A stretch of 64,000 nt of DNA, from assembly GCA_019279435.1 (NCBI GenBank), contig JAAALK010000079.1, positions 85,430,162 to 85,494,161 of the forward strand, given 5' to 3'. Of the stretch, positions 34,808-45,878 are shown one piece after another; the stretch's first letter is position 1; each line of letters begins with the position of its first letter. The notes under the pieces are model-generated. The model saw only the letters and a list, made by a program, of their open reading frames with translations, was not told the origin of the DNA and searched no databases. Position numbers and translations under genes: made by a program. Source of the DNA: Zizania palustris. Its lineage: Eukaryota > Streptophyta > Magnoliopsida > Poales > Poaceae.

Positions 34808-35073
34808 TAGGCATTCCAACGCCGAAGGTGAATCTCCTCGTGGATAACAAATCAGCAATTGCATTGAGCAAGAATCCGGTTCACCATGATAGAAGCAAAC
34901 ATATCGACACAAGGTACCATTTCATTCGTGATTGTGTTGATAGAGGGGAGGTCGACATTGATCATGTGAGCACAGCAGAACAGCTGGCAGACATCTTGAC
35001 AAAGGCGCTTGGACGCGTCAGGTTCGTGGAGCTGCGACAGCAACTTGGTGTGATCGAAGTGCAGCGTGATTAA
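34808..35073 (+). pseudogene. RNase H, distal part, split copia
   Basis: This continues the polyprotein cut at 23733: a lead-in of PTPKVNLLVDNKSAIALSKN, then HHDRSKHIDTRYHFIRDC and LADILTKALGRVRF, ending in TAA at 35071-35073. Joining 23733 to 34808 removes the SIRE element and one ACTGC. The stop codon overlaps the purine-rich TAAGGAGGTGATA that precedes the 3' LTR, so it also forms the start of the polypurine tract. Confidence 0.88.
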
Positions 35074-35083
35074 GGAGGTGATA

Positions 35084-35504
35084 TGTTGTTTCTAATCACG
35101 TGCATGCCATGTTCCATAACGTAGTTAGGCATAGCTGCATAATCATGTTTACATTCTAAGTTTTAGCTAGTTGCATGAGGCACGAACACTTGGTGTAAAG
35201 CCAGAACCGTGCTGCGTTCACGGTGCGGCCCAGCGGCGTTCTCGCCACGCCACGCATGAGAAACGTTCCCGCGCTAAAGGCGGGCACGACGCAGCGTGAG
35301 CGGGCGTGGCAGGTAAACCGGATCGCACTCAGTTGTAAACACCAACAGAAATAAAGGTGAGGGTGCCGGCTGCAGTAGCTAATTGGCTGCGGCAAATATT
35401 CTCTGTGTGTCCACGATTTCGTGTGCGACGTCGTTCGTTCGTGAGTTAGAGAGAGCCGCCGCTGATCGCCATCGAGTCTCCAATTCCGGTGGCCAGCGCC
35501 AACA
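35084..35504 (+). repeat. 3' LTR of split copia
   Basis: 421 bp, same ends as 19219-19635 apart from GCC for GTC near the 3' end, with an extra GTTC in a TCGTTCGTTCG run. Followed by target copy CTCCA. Confidence 0.9.
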
Positions 35505-35753
35505 CTCCACGCCTGCACGCGGTGCCTTGGACGTCCACGTCGACCTCTGAGCCACTCGTTGTGCTAAAGGGTGTGTCGCTTGGTGCCAGCGTTGACGGCT
35601 GCGGACGCGACGATGCCTAGAGAACGTGTCGCTTCTCTCGGGATGAGATTAACTGCAACACCCTCAACGCCTGCACGCGGTGCCTCCACCGTCCACGTCG
35701 ACCTCTGAGCCACTGAGGCCGTCGTCTTCCACGTCGACGCCTCGTACTCGGCC

Positions 35754-35764
35754 GCCGACGTGGC
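35754..35764 (+). promoter_or_regulatory. Overlapping DRE and ABRE motif, ELIP-A
   Basis: GCCGACGTGGC joins a DRE/CRT core (GCCGAC) and an ABRE/G-box-like ACGTGGC, 54 bp before the TATA end. In plants these bind DREB and bZIP (ABF, HY5) factors and fit a stress- and light-induced ELIP. Conserved in ELIP-B at 50109-50119. Confidence 0.55.
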
Positions 35765-35817
35765 CATCACTGCCTCCACACCACAACTCCCACCCGTAGT
35801 CCTGTGATCTCTCCGGC

Positions 35818-35825
35818 TATAAATA
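35818..35825 (+). promoter_or_regulatory. TATA box of ELIP-A
   Basis: TATAAATA in GGCTATAAATAGC, identical to the ELIP-B box at 50171-50178. The CACTA element begins 10 bp after it. Confidence 0.8.
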
Positions 35826-37313
35826 GCATCCAAGCACTACAACAAAACAGGCAACTTCCGTCGGCCAAAGCCGACGGAAGTTAGCCCTTTCCCGACGGAA
35901 GAAGCCAACTTCCGTCGGCAAAACGCTATCTTCCGTCGGCCTTTGGCCGACGGAAGCGCGGCGACGGAAGTTAGCTAACTTCCGTCGGCCGCCGACGGAA
36001 GTTAGCTAACTTCCGTCGGCTTGACGTGGCCGACGGAAGTTAGCGCCGAACACTGCCACGTCACCAGGGGGCTTTAACTTCCGTCGGCCAGTCTGGCCGA
36101 CGGAAGTTAGGGGCAGCTAACTTCCGTCGGCTTTGACCATAGCCGACGGAAGTTAGCCTTTCTGCCCACGTGGCCGAAACCAGCTAACTTCTGTCGGCTA
36201 TGGTCAAAGCCGACGGAAGTTACCTGGTATTTTTTTTTATTTTTTCCTGGTTCCCCTACTCACACTCACATCCAACCACAATTTCACATACATTCACAAT
36301 ACACATCCAAAATCACATTTCACATCCAAAATCACATTCAAACTTCACATATAACATCCAAAACCACATCTCACATCCAAAATCACATCCACACTTCACA
36401 CATCACATCCAAAATCACATAATATAACTGAATTCACATCCAAAGTCACAGTAAACATCTGAATTCACATATAACATCCAAACTCACATACAAATTCACA
36501 AAACACAGCGAGAGCCACATACAAAGTCATATTTGTCCATATACTCACTGATCGCCCACATTTGGGTCGTGGGCGCCGCCGCTGCCTCCTGCTTCGTTCA
36601 CATTTGCCCCGGAGGCTCCATCCTGGCCAGGCGTACGGAAACACTGAAGAAATAGACAAAATTAGAAACGAACTCAACTACACTTCTAAACGCTAACTTA
36701 GGTATTTAGGAGGTACCTCAGGTGATGTAGGAGATAGTGGTGGTGGCGGGGGAGGTAGTGGTTGGAACATAGACATGAGCAGGGGCGCGACCTAGCGCTT
36801 GGCCCGGTGCGTGGCCCGACGTGAGCAGGGCAATGAGTGTCGCACGGCCATGCTCGAGCGTGGCAAGGTTCGACGCAGAGGCAAAGAAGAGGGAGAGAGA
36901 AGAGGGAAGTCGGGGCGTCTGGACTGAGGGGAGGAGAGGGTGGCGGCTGGAGTGAGGGGAGGAGAGGGAACTGTGCTGAGAGTGTGGGAGATAGTTTAGG
37001 GTTTGTAACTGGGCCTTGGGCCTAGTTTGTAACTGGTCTGAGTTTGACTAAAATTATATGAATAAGCTGAATTGAGCTTTAAATATATTATTATACATAC
37101 TTGTATATTTGTTATTGTAATTTTAACTATATATATATATATATAGTTTTTAGTTTTGTAAGTTATATAAATTGATAAAATTGCAATTTGTTATTATATC
37201 ATTATTTTTATGATGCTATATTGCTATTAGTATTTAAAATTTACTAGTTATCAATTAATATTTAGTCATAAATACTATTTTTTATATGGGCATAAGGCGT
37301 CGCCTCGCCTTGC

Positions 37314-37337
37314 GCCTTACCGCTTAAGCGGTAAGGC
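37314..37337. repeat. 24-bp perfect palindrome in the CACTA element
   Basis: GCCTTACCGCTT is followed directly by its reverse complement, within a stretch (about 37290-37370) of repeated AAGGCG and CGCCTTACCGC words. Confidence 0.9.
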
Positions 37338-37559
37338 GGTAGTCCACCGCCTCGCCTCGCCTTACCGCCTTAATAATAACTATGTGTGACACATATATCA
37401 TCTAACCTTAACAATTTATGTGACACACAATTCACAAATAAAAAGTGAAAAAATAACACATGCATTAACAATTTATTTTCTAATAACACATTAACAATTT
37501 ATGTGACACATAATTCACAAATATAATAAAAAGTGAAAAAAGAGCCGAAAACATTACTT

Positions 37560-38060
37560 CGTTGGACGACGAGATGGGCGGCGACGACGGGCGGCGGCGG
37601 CGACGACGGGCGGCGACGACGAGCGGCGGCGACGACGACTTGGGGGCGGCGGCCGGAAGGGGGCGGTGACGATCGGGAGGGTACGCGTGCGCGGCGGCGG
37701 GCGGGCGGCGGCGGCCGCGGGAGGCGGCGGGCGGGCGGGCGGCAGCGGGCGGGCTCGGGAGGAGGCGGCGCCCGCGGGAGGCGGCGGGCGGCAGCGGGCG
37801 GGCTCAGGACGAGGCGGCGCCCGCGGGAGGCGGCGGGCGGTGTGCGGCGGGCGGGCGGGCGGCGGCGGGCGGGCGGCGGCGGGCGGTGTGCGGCGGGCGG
37901 GCGGGCGGCGGCGGGCGGGCGGGCGGTGTGCGGCGGCGGCGGCCGGCGGCGGTGGGCGGCCGGCGGCGGTGGGCGGCTGGCGGCGGCGGGCGGCCGGCGG
38001 CGGCGGCGCAGGCTGGGCGCGGGAGGAGGCGGCGGCGGGGAACGGCTACAGTGCGCGCGT
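37560..38060. repeat. GC-rich low-complexity block in the CACTA element
   Basis: Runs of GGCGGCGGGCGGGC with longer tandem repeats (about 37700-38030). The open frames across it encode only Arg/Gly/Ala and exist in several phases, so no gene is called. Confidence 0.85.
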
Positions 38061-38455
38061 ACAGGGAGCTAGGGCTCCCTGTACGCGCGCGGGCCGACGG
38101 AAGTTAGCTAACTTCCGTCGGCTTCAATGCTGGCCGACGGAAGTTAGGGGGATCCGAGCGGCCGCGGAAAATTCCCCGCTAACTTCCGTCGGCCACTGTC
38201 AGAAGCCGACGGAAGTTAATTTAACTTCCGTCGGCTCGTGGAGGCCGACGGAAGTTAATTAACTTCCGTCGGCTTGCCCAAAAGCCGACGGAAGTTAATT
38301 AGGCCGACGGAAGTTTATCAGTTTCCTGTAGTGAAGCCACTCGTCTCTCACCGCACAGCACCAAAGTGTATCTACCTTGCTTTCTTCTCCAGCTCTGTCC
38401 GCGCATCTTGCGTTCAGCTTCATCTGCATACTCTGTAAGTTGACACTAGACAGCG

Positions 38456-39161
38456 ATGGCGACAGTTACCATGGCGACGCTGACCAACTTTGCCGCCGCT
38501 GGGATGGCGTCGCGTGTCGTCGCAGGCAGCCGTGTCGCGGTATGCTTCCCGGCCGCCGGTCGCCGGCGGGCCGCGCTCGTCGTCAGGGCCCAGGCCGAGG
38601 TGAGCAATGCATATTGCATACACATGTACAACGCCTGTTTGGGTTATCCATTGCACGTGTGACGTGTGTTGGTGCTAACATGGCTATTACGTGGGCATTG
38701 ATCTGCAGCAGCGGGTGGATCCAACAGAGGAGACCGCCGCTTCGTCTCCGTCCCCGTCTCCGACGCTGACCCCGGCGGCACAGAGCAACACCAAGCCCAA
38801 GGCGGCGGGTGGCGTGAAGCTGTTGGACGTGTTCGCATTCAGCGGGCCGGCGCCGGAGCGGATCAATGGGAGGCTTGCCATGCTGGGTTTCGTGTCGGCG
38901 CTGGCCGTGGAGGCGTCCAGCGGCGGTGGGATCCTCTCGCAGGCGGGGAGCGGCAGCGGGATGGCGTGGTTCGCTGCAACGGCGGCCGTGTTCTCCGCAG
39001 CGTCGCTGGTGCCGCTGCTCAGCGGCGAGAGCGCGGAGGCGAGGAGCGGCGCCTTCATGAGCGCCAACGCCGAGCTCTGGAACGGCCGCTTCGCCATGCT
39101 CGGCCTCGTCGCTCTCGCCCTCACTGAGTACCTCACCGGCGCGCCCTTCGTAAACATCTAG
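38456..39161 (+). CDS. ELIP: Early light-induced protein, copy A (one intron)
   Basis: Exon 1 is 38456-38599, the intron 38600-38708 (GTGAGC...CTGCAG, phase 0) and exon 2 38709-39161, giving 198 residues. Residues 1 to about 45 are an Ala/Arg/Val-rich chloroplast transit peptide (cleavage inferred near VVRAQ). Helix I has the chlorophyll-binding motif ERINGRLAMLG (98-108), helix II is about 133-152, and helix III has ELWNGRFAMLG (170-180). Three helices with paired E-N-R motifs define ELIPs of the thylakoid membrane, which bind pigment and protect photosystems under high light, cold or desiccation. I chose the first ATG; codon 6 is a second ATG. The protein is intact, but the CACTA element separates it from its TATA box. 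It differs from copy B at residues 30 (Cys), 73 (Gln) and 91 (Ala). A possible poly(A) signal is at 39378-39383. Confidence 0.92.
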
Positions 39162-42100
39162 AACATAGTGTGTACGTATACTTGTAGCAGCTAACAATAT
39201 CTTATTCTTCCATACATGCTGACTGTACGGGTGGCTGTGTATCCTCCGTACGATTTGTAAGCCGCAGAAATCTGAATTATGCCTCTTGGAATAGAAGAAT
39301 GTTAGCAGTAATCGCTTTGTGTTTTCGTGGAATACTACTTAGACGCAGTTGTTTTGCAACGAAATTTTATTTTTAATAATAAATGTGTATTTAGAATATG
39401 ATATTGATTTAAACTCATTTAATAATATTGCTTCGAATCTCTCAAATAATATATGTTAAGAAAGACAACGAAGAGAAAGTTAAAAACTCCCGCATCAGAG
39501 AGAAAATAGTGTGAGGTATTTACTTCAAAAAAGCTTTCGATTGATCATCTTGAGATGGCAAACTTTCAGCAAGTAGCCTTTATTCCTGCATGCTCATTCA
39601 TCAAGCCTCATGTCTTACCTTTCAATGAATGCCATGCATACTATCTGATTATTTTTCTGCATTGTAGGGAACAACTATAACCATACCGTGTAAGTAATCC
39701 TACAAATACAAAACAAGTAATCATTCAAAATCATACTTCTACAGGATAAAAGAACCAAACACAATTACTCTTATAATAAAAAAAAACCACCAAGCAAGAA
39801 CAACTTCCCTGTGGTTAGCGATGCCTGGGCCTACAAAGATTCAAACAAAAGAGCATTTTTGACATGTTAGTGCAAGCTAAAGCTTCAGAAATGTGTACTT
39901 CTCCAAAACTAATCTAAAAAATATTGCATCATCTTCATGATATCTATCTCGAACAAAAGACATGAATTGTGCAATGTCCTCCATGTATGTAGCACTTAAC
40001 CGAGTATCATTAATCCATGACCCATCCATCTACTGAATACAATAACCAAAACCTCTAATTATCTACGAATTATTGTTTCCTTTATGCTGCAAAAAATCAA
40101 AGTATTATGAAAATCTATCAAGAGTAATGAGTAATTTAACATACATACAGTACATAATTCACTCCGATTCACTCAAATTCATTTCGAATCAATCAATTTA
40201 TGGCACTAACTAAAGACTAATAGAAGAGAACTAATCCTGATGGTGCCCTTGAACTAAACCCACAGGTGGCAATCAAGCTGATCATAGCTCCCTTGTTGCG
40301 GCCAGCTTCAGCTTGCCTCTAATGAGAATCGCCAACTAGGGAATCCATGTCGGTGACTTTAGTTTTCACAGCGGCGGCGGCACTGGCTATAGGGAACAGT
40401 AGATCTACTGTTTTCACAGTGGCAACGACGACTATAGACCTTCGGATTTCACGAAGGTGGTGGTGTCTATAGGGAACATCATATTGTTATTTTAATGGGC
40501 CCAAACATTTTAACGGTCCTCAATCTATTACTATCAACCAAATTGTTATTTCCAACAAAAATTGACCATTGGTGTAGTAGATGAGACTCTTCGTACCAAA
40601 GCGAAGGTCTAGTGTTCGAATCCTATGACCACTGCTTTTTCGCGTTTTTCTCGTGGGAATAGGCATAACACTTCAAAAGTTGATATAAAATTTTAGAATA
40701 CTTCACAAATTCATAAATTTAAAAATTTATATTTTAGATTATAAGTTTCATAATTTAGATTCTTAGATTTTGAGAATTCATAGAAATTTTGAAAAAAAAT
40801 CAAAATATTTCAAAAAATTTGTATAAAATTCAAAAGTTTCAAAGATTATTTCAACATAAATTTCAAAAATTATTTCATTTCCGATGTTATTGCTTTAAAG
40901 TTTAAAATATTCGATAACATTTTATTATTTATTTTATATTAAAAATACTGATAAAATATTTATTTTATCTGAAACATGTTGTATAGTTCAACTCCCAGAC
41001 TGCACATTTTTTAAAACCCACTTTTAAGACGAATAGCATATTCTGACAGGTAGGGTCTACTCGGTCAAAATGTATAGTTTCACTTCTATGATGAATCTGT
41101 GTTAATTTACATGACGAATATTTTCACATCATCATAGATCGATGTATGAAGTGGCTGACGCCCACATTCCCAACATCCATGACTAATATGTTATAATCGT
41201 CATTAGTATACCTTATCCTGGGACCAAAATCTGTATTGTAATTCTGAAATTGTCATAGATCAAAGGATTTCTAGCGGTGTTGGTTAACATAGTGTCCATT
41301 CATAAAGGTATATAGATAAATATATGGCAAAATTTTCTACAAGACATATAAAAACTGTGTTATTTGCCGATGAACATGGTAAAAACATGACTTTGCTAGA
41401 GGGAAACCCAAAACTATGAATTTTTGTTGCAGGACACCGCCACCATTATTTTAATATTTTCTGAATTTTTTTTGAAATATCCAAAATTCGCTTACTCCCT
41501 CTCTTTTTTCCTTTATCCTTAGTTTCTCCTCTCTGCTCCAACTGCAGGCAACGTCGGCGGTGATGAGCAGTGACAACAACGGTGTTGGTGGCTTCAGCAA
41601 GCTCACAAGCAAAGCAGTAGCCATAACTCGCGAGCGGTGGAAGTAGAGACGGTGGAGTAAATGAGGAGAGAGGAAAAGAGTGGGAGTAAGGGAATTTTGG
41701 GCATTTCAAAAAATTTATCTTCAAAAAGTATTAAATTAAAAGTGATGGTGTCCTACAACAAATATTTATAATTTTAGGATGTCCTTTAGCAAACTCATGT
41801 TTTTACAATGTCGGTAAATACCACAATTTTTGAATGTCTTGTAGCAAATTTTGCATAAATATATATTTCATTTCGTAGGAGTATATGAGTATCTAAAAAT
41901 GATAAAATGGAATTCAATTTCTAATTTCTAATAAAAATTATATTTGTAAGTAAAAAATTTCCATTTTCATTTTTGTCTAGTAAGTTTTGTTTTTGTTTTT
42001 CCATGCAACGGATGAAAACATTCTGATCTACAGATTTCTAAATACAGACCAAGCTAAGAGTTCTATCTTTATATTAAGAAATGCTCACCATATTTTGATT

Positions 42101-42242
42101 GCACGTATTCTACCATTCGACAAGCCAAGGAGGAGAGCAGGAATTGAGCCATAGAGAGGATTGTAGCTTTCTGATGGTGCTTGTAGGGGGTAGAGGAGGT
42201 CATGGCTCGAGCCCGTTGGGCTGGCCCAAAGCACGGCTAGAA
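39162..42242. other. ELIP-A downstream region with transposon debris
   Basis: Collinear with 51021-54216 of unit 2 apart from indels. 3'UTR-like sequence runs to about 39400. A unit 2 segment (about 51440-51935) is missing here at about 39573. The stretch 40345-40770 is absent from unit 2. Around 40970-41290, repeats of CATAGATC/ATGACGA resemble the subterminal parts of CACTA-like elements. Apart from the TNP2-like remnant no gene is seen. Confidence 0.5.
39877..40029 (-). pseudogene. CACTA TNP2 transposase-associated domain remnant
   Basis: 50 codons on the minus strand, beginning MDGSWINDTRLSATYMEDIA. The spacing D-x-SWI-x3-R-x-S-x2-Y-x8-F matches the N-terminal transposase-associated domain of plant TNP2 proteins, which usually starts MDxSWI. 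The Cys motif that normally follows is not visible, and no further transposase sequence is found. Unit 2 keeps a shorter version at 52255-52356. Probably the last trace of a CACTA element older than the duplication. Confidence 0.5.
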
Positions 42243-42831
42243 AGTATAGCATGTCCCATTAGCAAATGGGCCCATGGTGGCACGACTTGACGGTCGAGCT
42301 ATGCTTGGGCCGCCACCCAAGCACGATGGGACGGCACGGGCATGACCCATTTAAATAAGGCCGACTAGGCCCATTAATTAATGTTCACTAATCGCATTTA
42401 TTAATTTCATTTCCATCCAAAATACATTAGCCATTTAACCGCACATGCAGATGCACTACACACAGCACAGTGCACACCCATGCATGGGCCCAACGCATCC
42501 AGTCGGTTGGCTCAAGCTGTCACTTCGTGACTCGTGCAGAAGAATGAGGTGACCGTGCAGGAAAACAAGCACCTGTCCCTTGGGTGAAAAAAGGGCGGCC
42601 GGGTGAAAAAGGTTATCTCTTCACAGTGGGCCTTTTAGCTTAACGGGCCGAGCGGGCCTGGCCGGCACGATTAACCTCTTTCGTGCCATGTTTAGGCTCA
42701 CAGCCTGGCCTGTGGGTGGGTACAACACGGCCCGTTAACTAACTAGGTCAGGCCGGGCCATCAGTAAACGAGTTGTGCTTTCATGGGCCCATTCTGTGTT
42801 GGGTCGGGTCGCCCATTTGCTAATCTATACT
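42243..42831. mobile_element. MITE-like element with AGTATAG/CTATACT ends
   Basis: The left end, AGTATAG then TTAGCAAATGGGC, is mirrored at the right by GCCCATTTGCTAAT and CTATACT. The inside carries GGGCC- and GGCACG-rich words typical of grass hAT-type MITEs. No clear target duplication. The unit 2 copy is at 54217-54807. Confidence 0.5.
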
Positions 42832-43008
42832 CCCGGTGAAAGGATGAGGGAGGGTGGTGGCGCCACAGGAGTGACCACCAAACCGACTACGCGTGAGTGT
42901 GATTGCGTGCGTGACTTAGAGTCGGTTAGTTGGGTGTCTTCGATTGAATAATGAACCGTGGATATGACATGTGGAAGAATAGGCTGGTTAATTCACTATA
43001 GGTAGAAA

Positions 43009-44571
43009 CACTACGGGAAAATGCAAATTCACTGAGTACCAGGTACAGGTGCTTGGCAAAATCCCTTTTATACTCGGCAAACAACACTAAGTTAACCCAC
43101 TATCGGTGAACGGAGTTAGCCGAGTGTTATTCATCGGACACTCGACAAATAAGTTTACCGAGTATCAAAGTAGGCACCATGACAAGTATTGTATTTTTCA
43201 TGCTTCATTTAATTTTTTAGAATTAAAAAAACATTAAGCTCCTCATTGTTGATTGAGTGTCGTAATCTAGATTTTCAAAATTTCTTTACATTTAATGGTA
43301 AAGAACTAAAAATGTACTCAAGAACATGAATATTATTTTTCTACAAATTTTGGTTCATTATTTCATGCACTTGTACTTCAAATTGTACCTATTTCGATTT
43401 AAATGTTAGAAACATACTTAATGAATTAAAAATAGCAAAGTGACCTTGAAAATAGCCAAAATTTTGTAGTATATAATATATGACAAGTTTTCACTGTACA
43501 AAAAGTTAACCCATCGATTTGTTTTCAAACCTATCCTAATCCTACTCTAAACCATCTGACCTTCTCGTAGAATCTTTGGTTTCTAAATATCATATATGAC
43601 AACTTTCTCAAAATATTTTCAAATTTTTATCACATCATATAAGTATCATATCATAATACCACAACAAAGTATCATGTTTTTCAGACTTCAATTGATTTTT
43701 TAGAAATAAAAAATTGTTAAGCTCCACGTTGCCGATCGAGTGTCTCAAGCTAGATTTTTCACATTTTCTATACAATTAGTGGTGAAGGACTAAAAATGGA
43801 CTCAAGAACATGAATATGATTTTTATACAATTTTTGATTCATTATTTCATGCACTTATAGTTCAAATTTGACCTATTTCGATTTAAATCACACAAACACA
43901 CTTAATGAATGAAAAATAGAAAGATGACCAAAAAAAATGTGAACTTCTTACATTGAAAAATATATCTTGTACTTTGAGTGTAGAAAATTTCGATGTTCAA
44001 ACCAAGTTGGAAATACTAGAAAAATTTTCAAGTTCAAACCAAGTTGAAAATACCACATGGATGCAAAATTGGTTTTCACATGAAATGATGGGTACCAAGA
44101 CTTTATTGAGTGTTTTTTGAAAAAAAACACTCGGAAAAGTATATGGTTTGTCGAGTGCCGCACATAGGCACTTGGCAAATGAGTCCACCGGACATGTGGC
44201 CATGCCTTTTGAGCCACCAGAATAGGATGTTTACCGAGTGTCTATTAGTGACACTCAGCAAAGTATGACATCAGACACATGGCACTTTCGGCACTCGGCT
44301 AGGGTTTGTCAAGTGTCCGTTAGTGGCACTCAGCAAAGTAAGTCGCCGTCGCGGACTTTGTTTGTATTTTTTTGTCGTTTATTCGCCGAGTGTCATGGTG
44401 TTTGCCGAGTATATTTTCTAGAGGCACTTGACAAATGTTCAATTCCCCGAGAGCTTTTGTCTGTCGAGTGCTTTCCTATGGCACTTGGCAAACTATAAGC
44501 TTTGTCATGTGCTCGAGGAAAAACACTCGTTTAATTCATTAGCACTCGGCAAGCTCCATGTTTCCTGTAGT
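43009..44571. mobile_element. CACTA-like element, shared by units 1 and 2
   Basis: Starts CACTACGGGAAAATGC and ends GTTTCCTGTAGT, with many CACTCGGCAAA and GCCGAGTGTC words near both ends, the subterminal repeats of a common grass CACTA family. No transposase frame. The last base of the right end and a 3-bp target duplication are not clear. The copy at 54985-56563 is collinear, so it predates the duplication. Confidence 0.75.
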
Positions 44572-44664
44572 TATATCTTTTATCAATGAATTATCTATTT
44601 TTCGATATGACTAATTTATTAGACTCTATTACAACCTTAAACATGTCCTTACCTAGGACGGAAC

Positions 44665-45878
44665 TAGGGTTGAAAACGGATTGGATTTGGACAGATAGTG
44701 TTTATACCATATCCTATACCATTTTTGTACCGTGGATTCAGATTCGGTGCAGATGTTAAACGGATGCGAATACGGAACAAATTATTTCGGATATCAAAAT
44801 CAGTGCGGAGTCAGAGCGGATTCAGGTCAGAAACGGATTAAAACTATTGAATAATATAACAATACATGTTTGATGGTTGTACATACAAATACTATTTGCT
44901 AAGTATGTCATATATATATATATATATAGAAAGTAATGTATTATTCGTTTCAAAACTCTATGTTGCATACAAGTTAAGGTTAATATGTTCATTTGTCTTC
45001 TGTAAAAAAAAATTGTGGTATCAATAGTATAAAAGAACAAATACATTTATTCTTGCCACTTCTTGTTTAAGATTTTCTCCTCTTTTGTTCAGTTTTCTGC
45101 CAAGCTTGTGCTGCTCAATAGAAAAATGGAGCATCTACACGTTCAGGCAAGAAGTTACATCTAATTAACCAGAACAAAATCAGTAAAGAGAACTCTGCTT
45201 ATGCACTAAAATGAAAAAAATCAACCATGTCTGGTTAGGGGCATTTCATCATATGGATGTAGATCTGGTTATAGTCACAAGGGAACACATTATCTTCGAA
45301 ATTGAGCTACAGCCAAGGGGTGACGTTGTATCCGAGGATCACCACCAAGGGACGCCGCCGTGGCCTAGGGAATGAAGATGCTATCAATGGCTACGGACGA
45401 TGATGCTGCCACCACCACCGAGGGTCGCCACTGCTTGGGTCATTGTAGCCACTCTGGCTCTTCACTCTTGGCTCTTGCTGCGTTCATTCATCCAGTGAAC
45501 ACCTCACTACCGACGTGCTTGGCTGCTCACCGTTTGGATGAACCTATAGTTGGCAGCGGTCACTAGCGCAGCAGCACATCCACGGCTCCGTCTTCCCCTC
45601 AACGCGCTTGACGCTTTCACAACCTGGCCTTACAAAAATATATTAGGCCGGCCCAAAGAAATTTCAGATTTTCCAATTTTTGCTTGTTCGTATAATCCGC
45701 ATTGATTACCGGATAACTCGAATCCACCATATTATACTGATATCATATCCGTATCCGTAGCCACATAAAAATCCTTATCCGTATTCAAATCTATCGGATT
45801 TCAAAAAACTACTACTGTATCCTGAAACTGACCGGATTCATATGGGATCAAATAATATCCGATCCGCTTTCACCCGTG
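44665..45878. mobile_element. Ac-like hAT element, only in unit 1
   Basis: Left end TAGGGTTGAAAACGG, right end CCGCTTTCACCCGTG, with 8-bp flanks GACGGAAC (44657-44664) and GACAGAAC (45879-45886) that differ at one base. Subterminal CGGATAT and CCGTATCC words are of Ac type. A GC-richer central part (45290-45620) holds a short open frame without a recognisable domain. Unit 2 has copia sequence at this place. Confidence 0.7.

Larger units (their letters stand above)
19219..35504 (+). mobile_element. Copia element split by a SIRE-type insertion
   Basis: LTRs at 19219-19635 and 35084-35504, with target duplication CTCCA at 19214-19218 and 35505-35509. Removing the 11,074-bp insertion (SIRE plus one target copy) leaves an element of about 5.2 kb with a single gag-pol frame, the size and layout of small copia lineages such as Ale or Ivana; the lineage is not resolved. 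It landed in the ELIP-A promoter about 310 bp upstream of the TATA box. The LTRs differ by a few substitutions and a 4-bp GTTC repeat, so the insertion is moderately young. Confidence 0.9.
35505..35834 (+). promoter_or_regulatory. ELIP-A promoter, detached from its gene
   Basis: Homologous to 50018-50187 of ELIP-B, but about 160 bp longer. A 48-bp segment (CGCCTGCACGCGGTGCC...GAGCCACT) occurs twice, at about 35508-35556 and 35667-35714, with 110 bp without counterpart in ELIP-B between them. Several ACGT cores are present (GGACGTCCACGTCGACC). The gene it served begins beyond the CACTA element. Confidence 0.7.
35835..38333. mobile_element. CACTA transposon in the ELIP-A core promoter
   Basis: Starts CACTACAACAAAACAGG and ends TTTCCTGTAGTG, with the 3-bp target AAG at 35832-35834 and 38334-38336. 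ELIP-B has a single AAG here (50185-50187). The first ~370 and last ~240 bp are packed with AACTTCCGTCGGC and its complement, the subterminal transposase-binding repeats of CACTA elements. No transposase frame is seen, so it is non-autonomous. Inside are CACATCCAAAATCA-type repeats (about 36280-36490), an AT-rich part, a palindrome and a GC-rich low-complexity block. Confidence 0.93.

Noticed and set aside
37533..38262. Long Arg/Gly/Ala open frames in the CACTA element
   Set aside because: Low-complexity GGCGGGC repeats stay open in several phases; no domain and no complex composition.
38583..39197. Minus-strand frames opposite ELIP-A (also 50502-51056 opposite ELIP-B)
   Set aside because: Antisense shadows of a GC-rich gene whose plus-strand protein is a clear ELIP.
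40580..40640. tRNA-like B box (GTTCGAATCC)
   Set aside because: No matching A box at proper distance and no acceptor stem; perhaps a SINE trace, too weak to call.
45372..45566. 64-codon frame inside the hAT at 44665-45878
   Set aside because: No recognisable domain and no second copy for comparison; probably chance.
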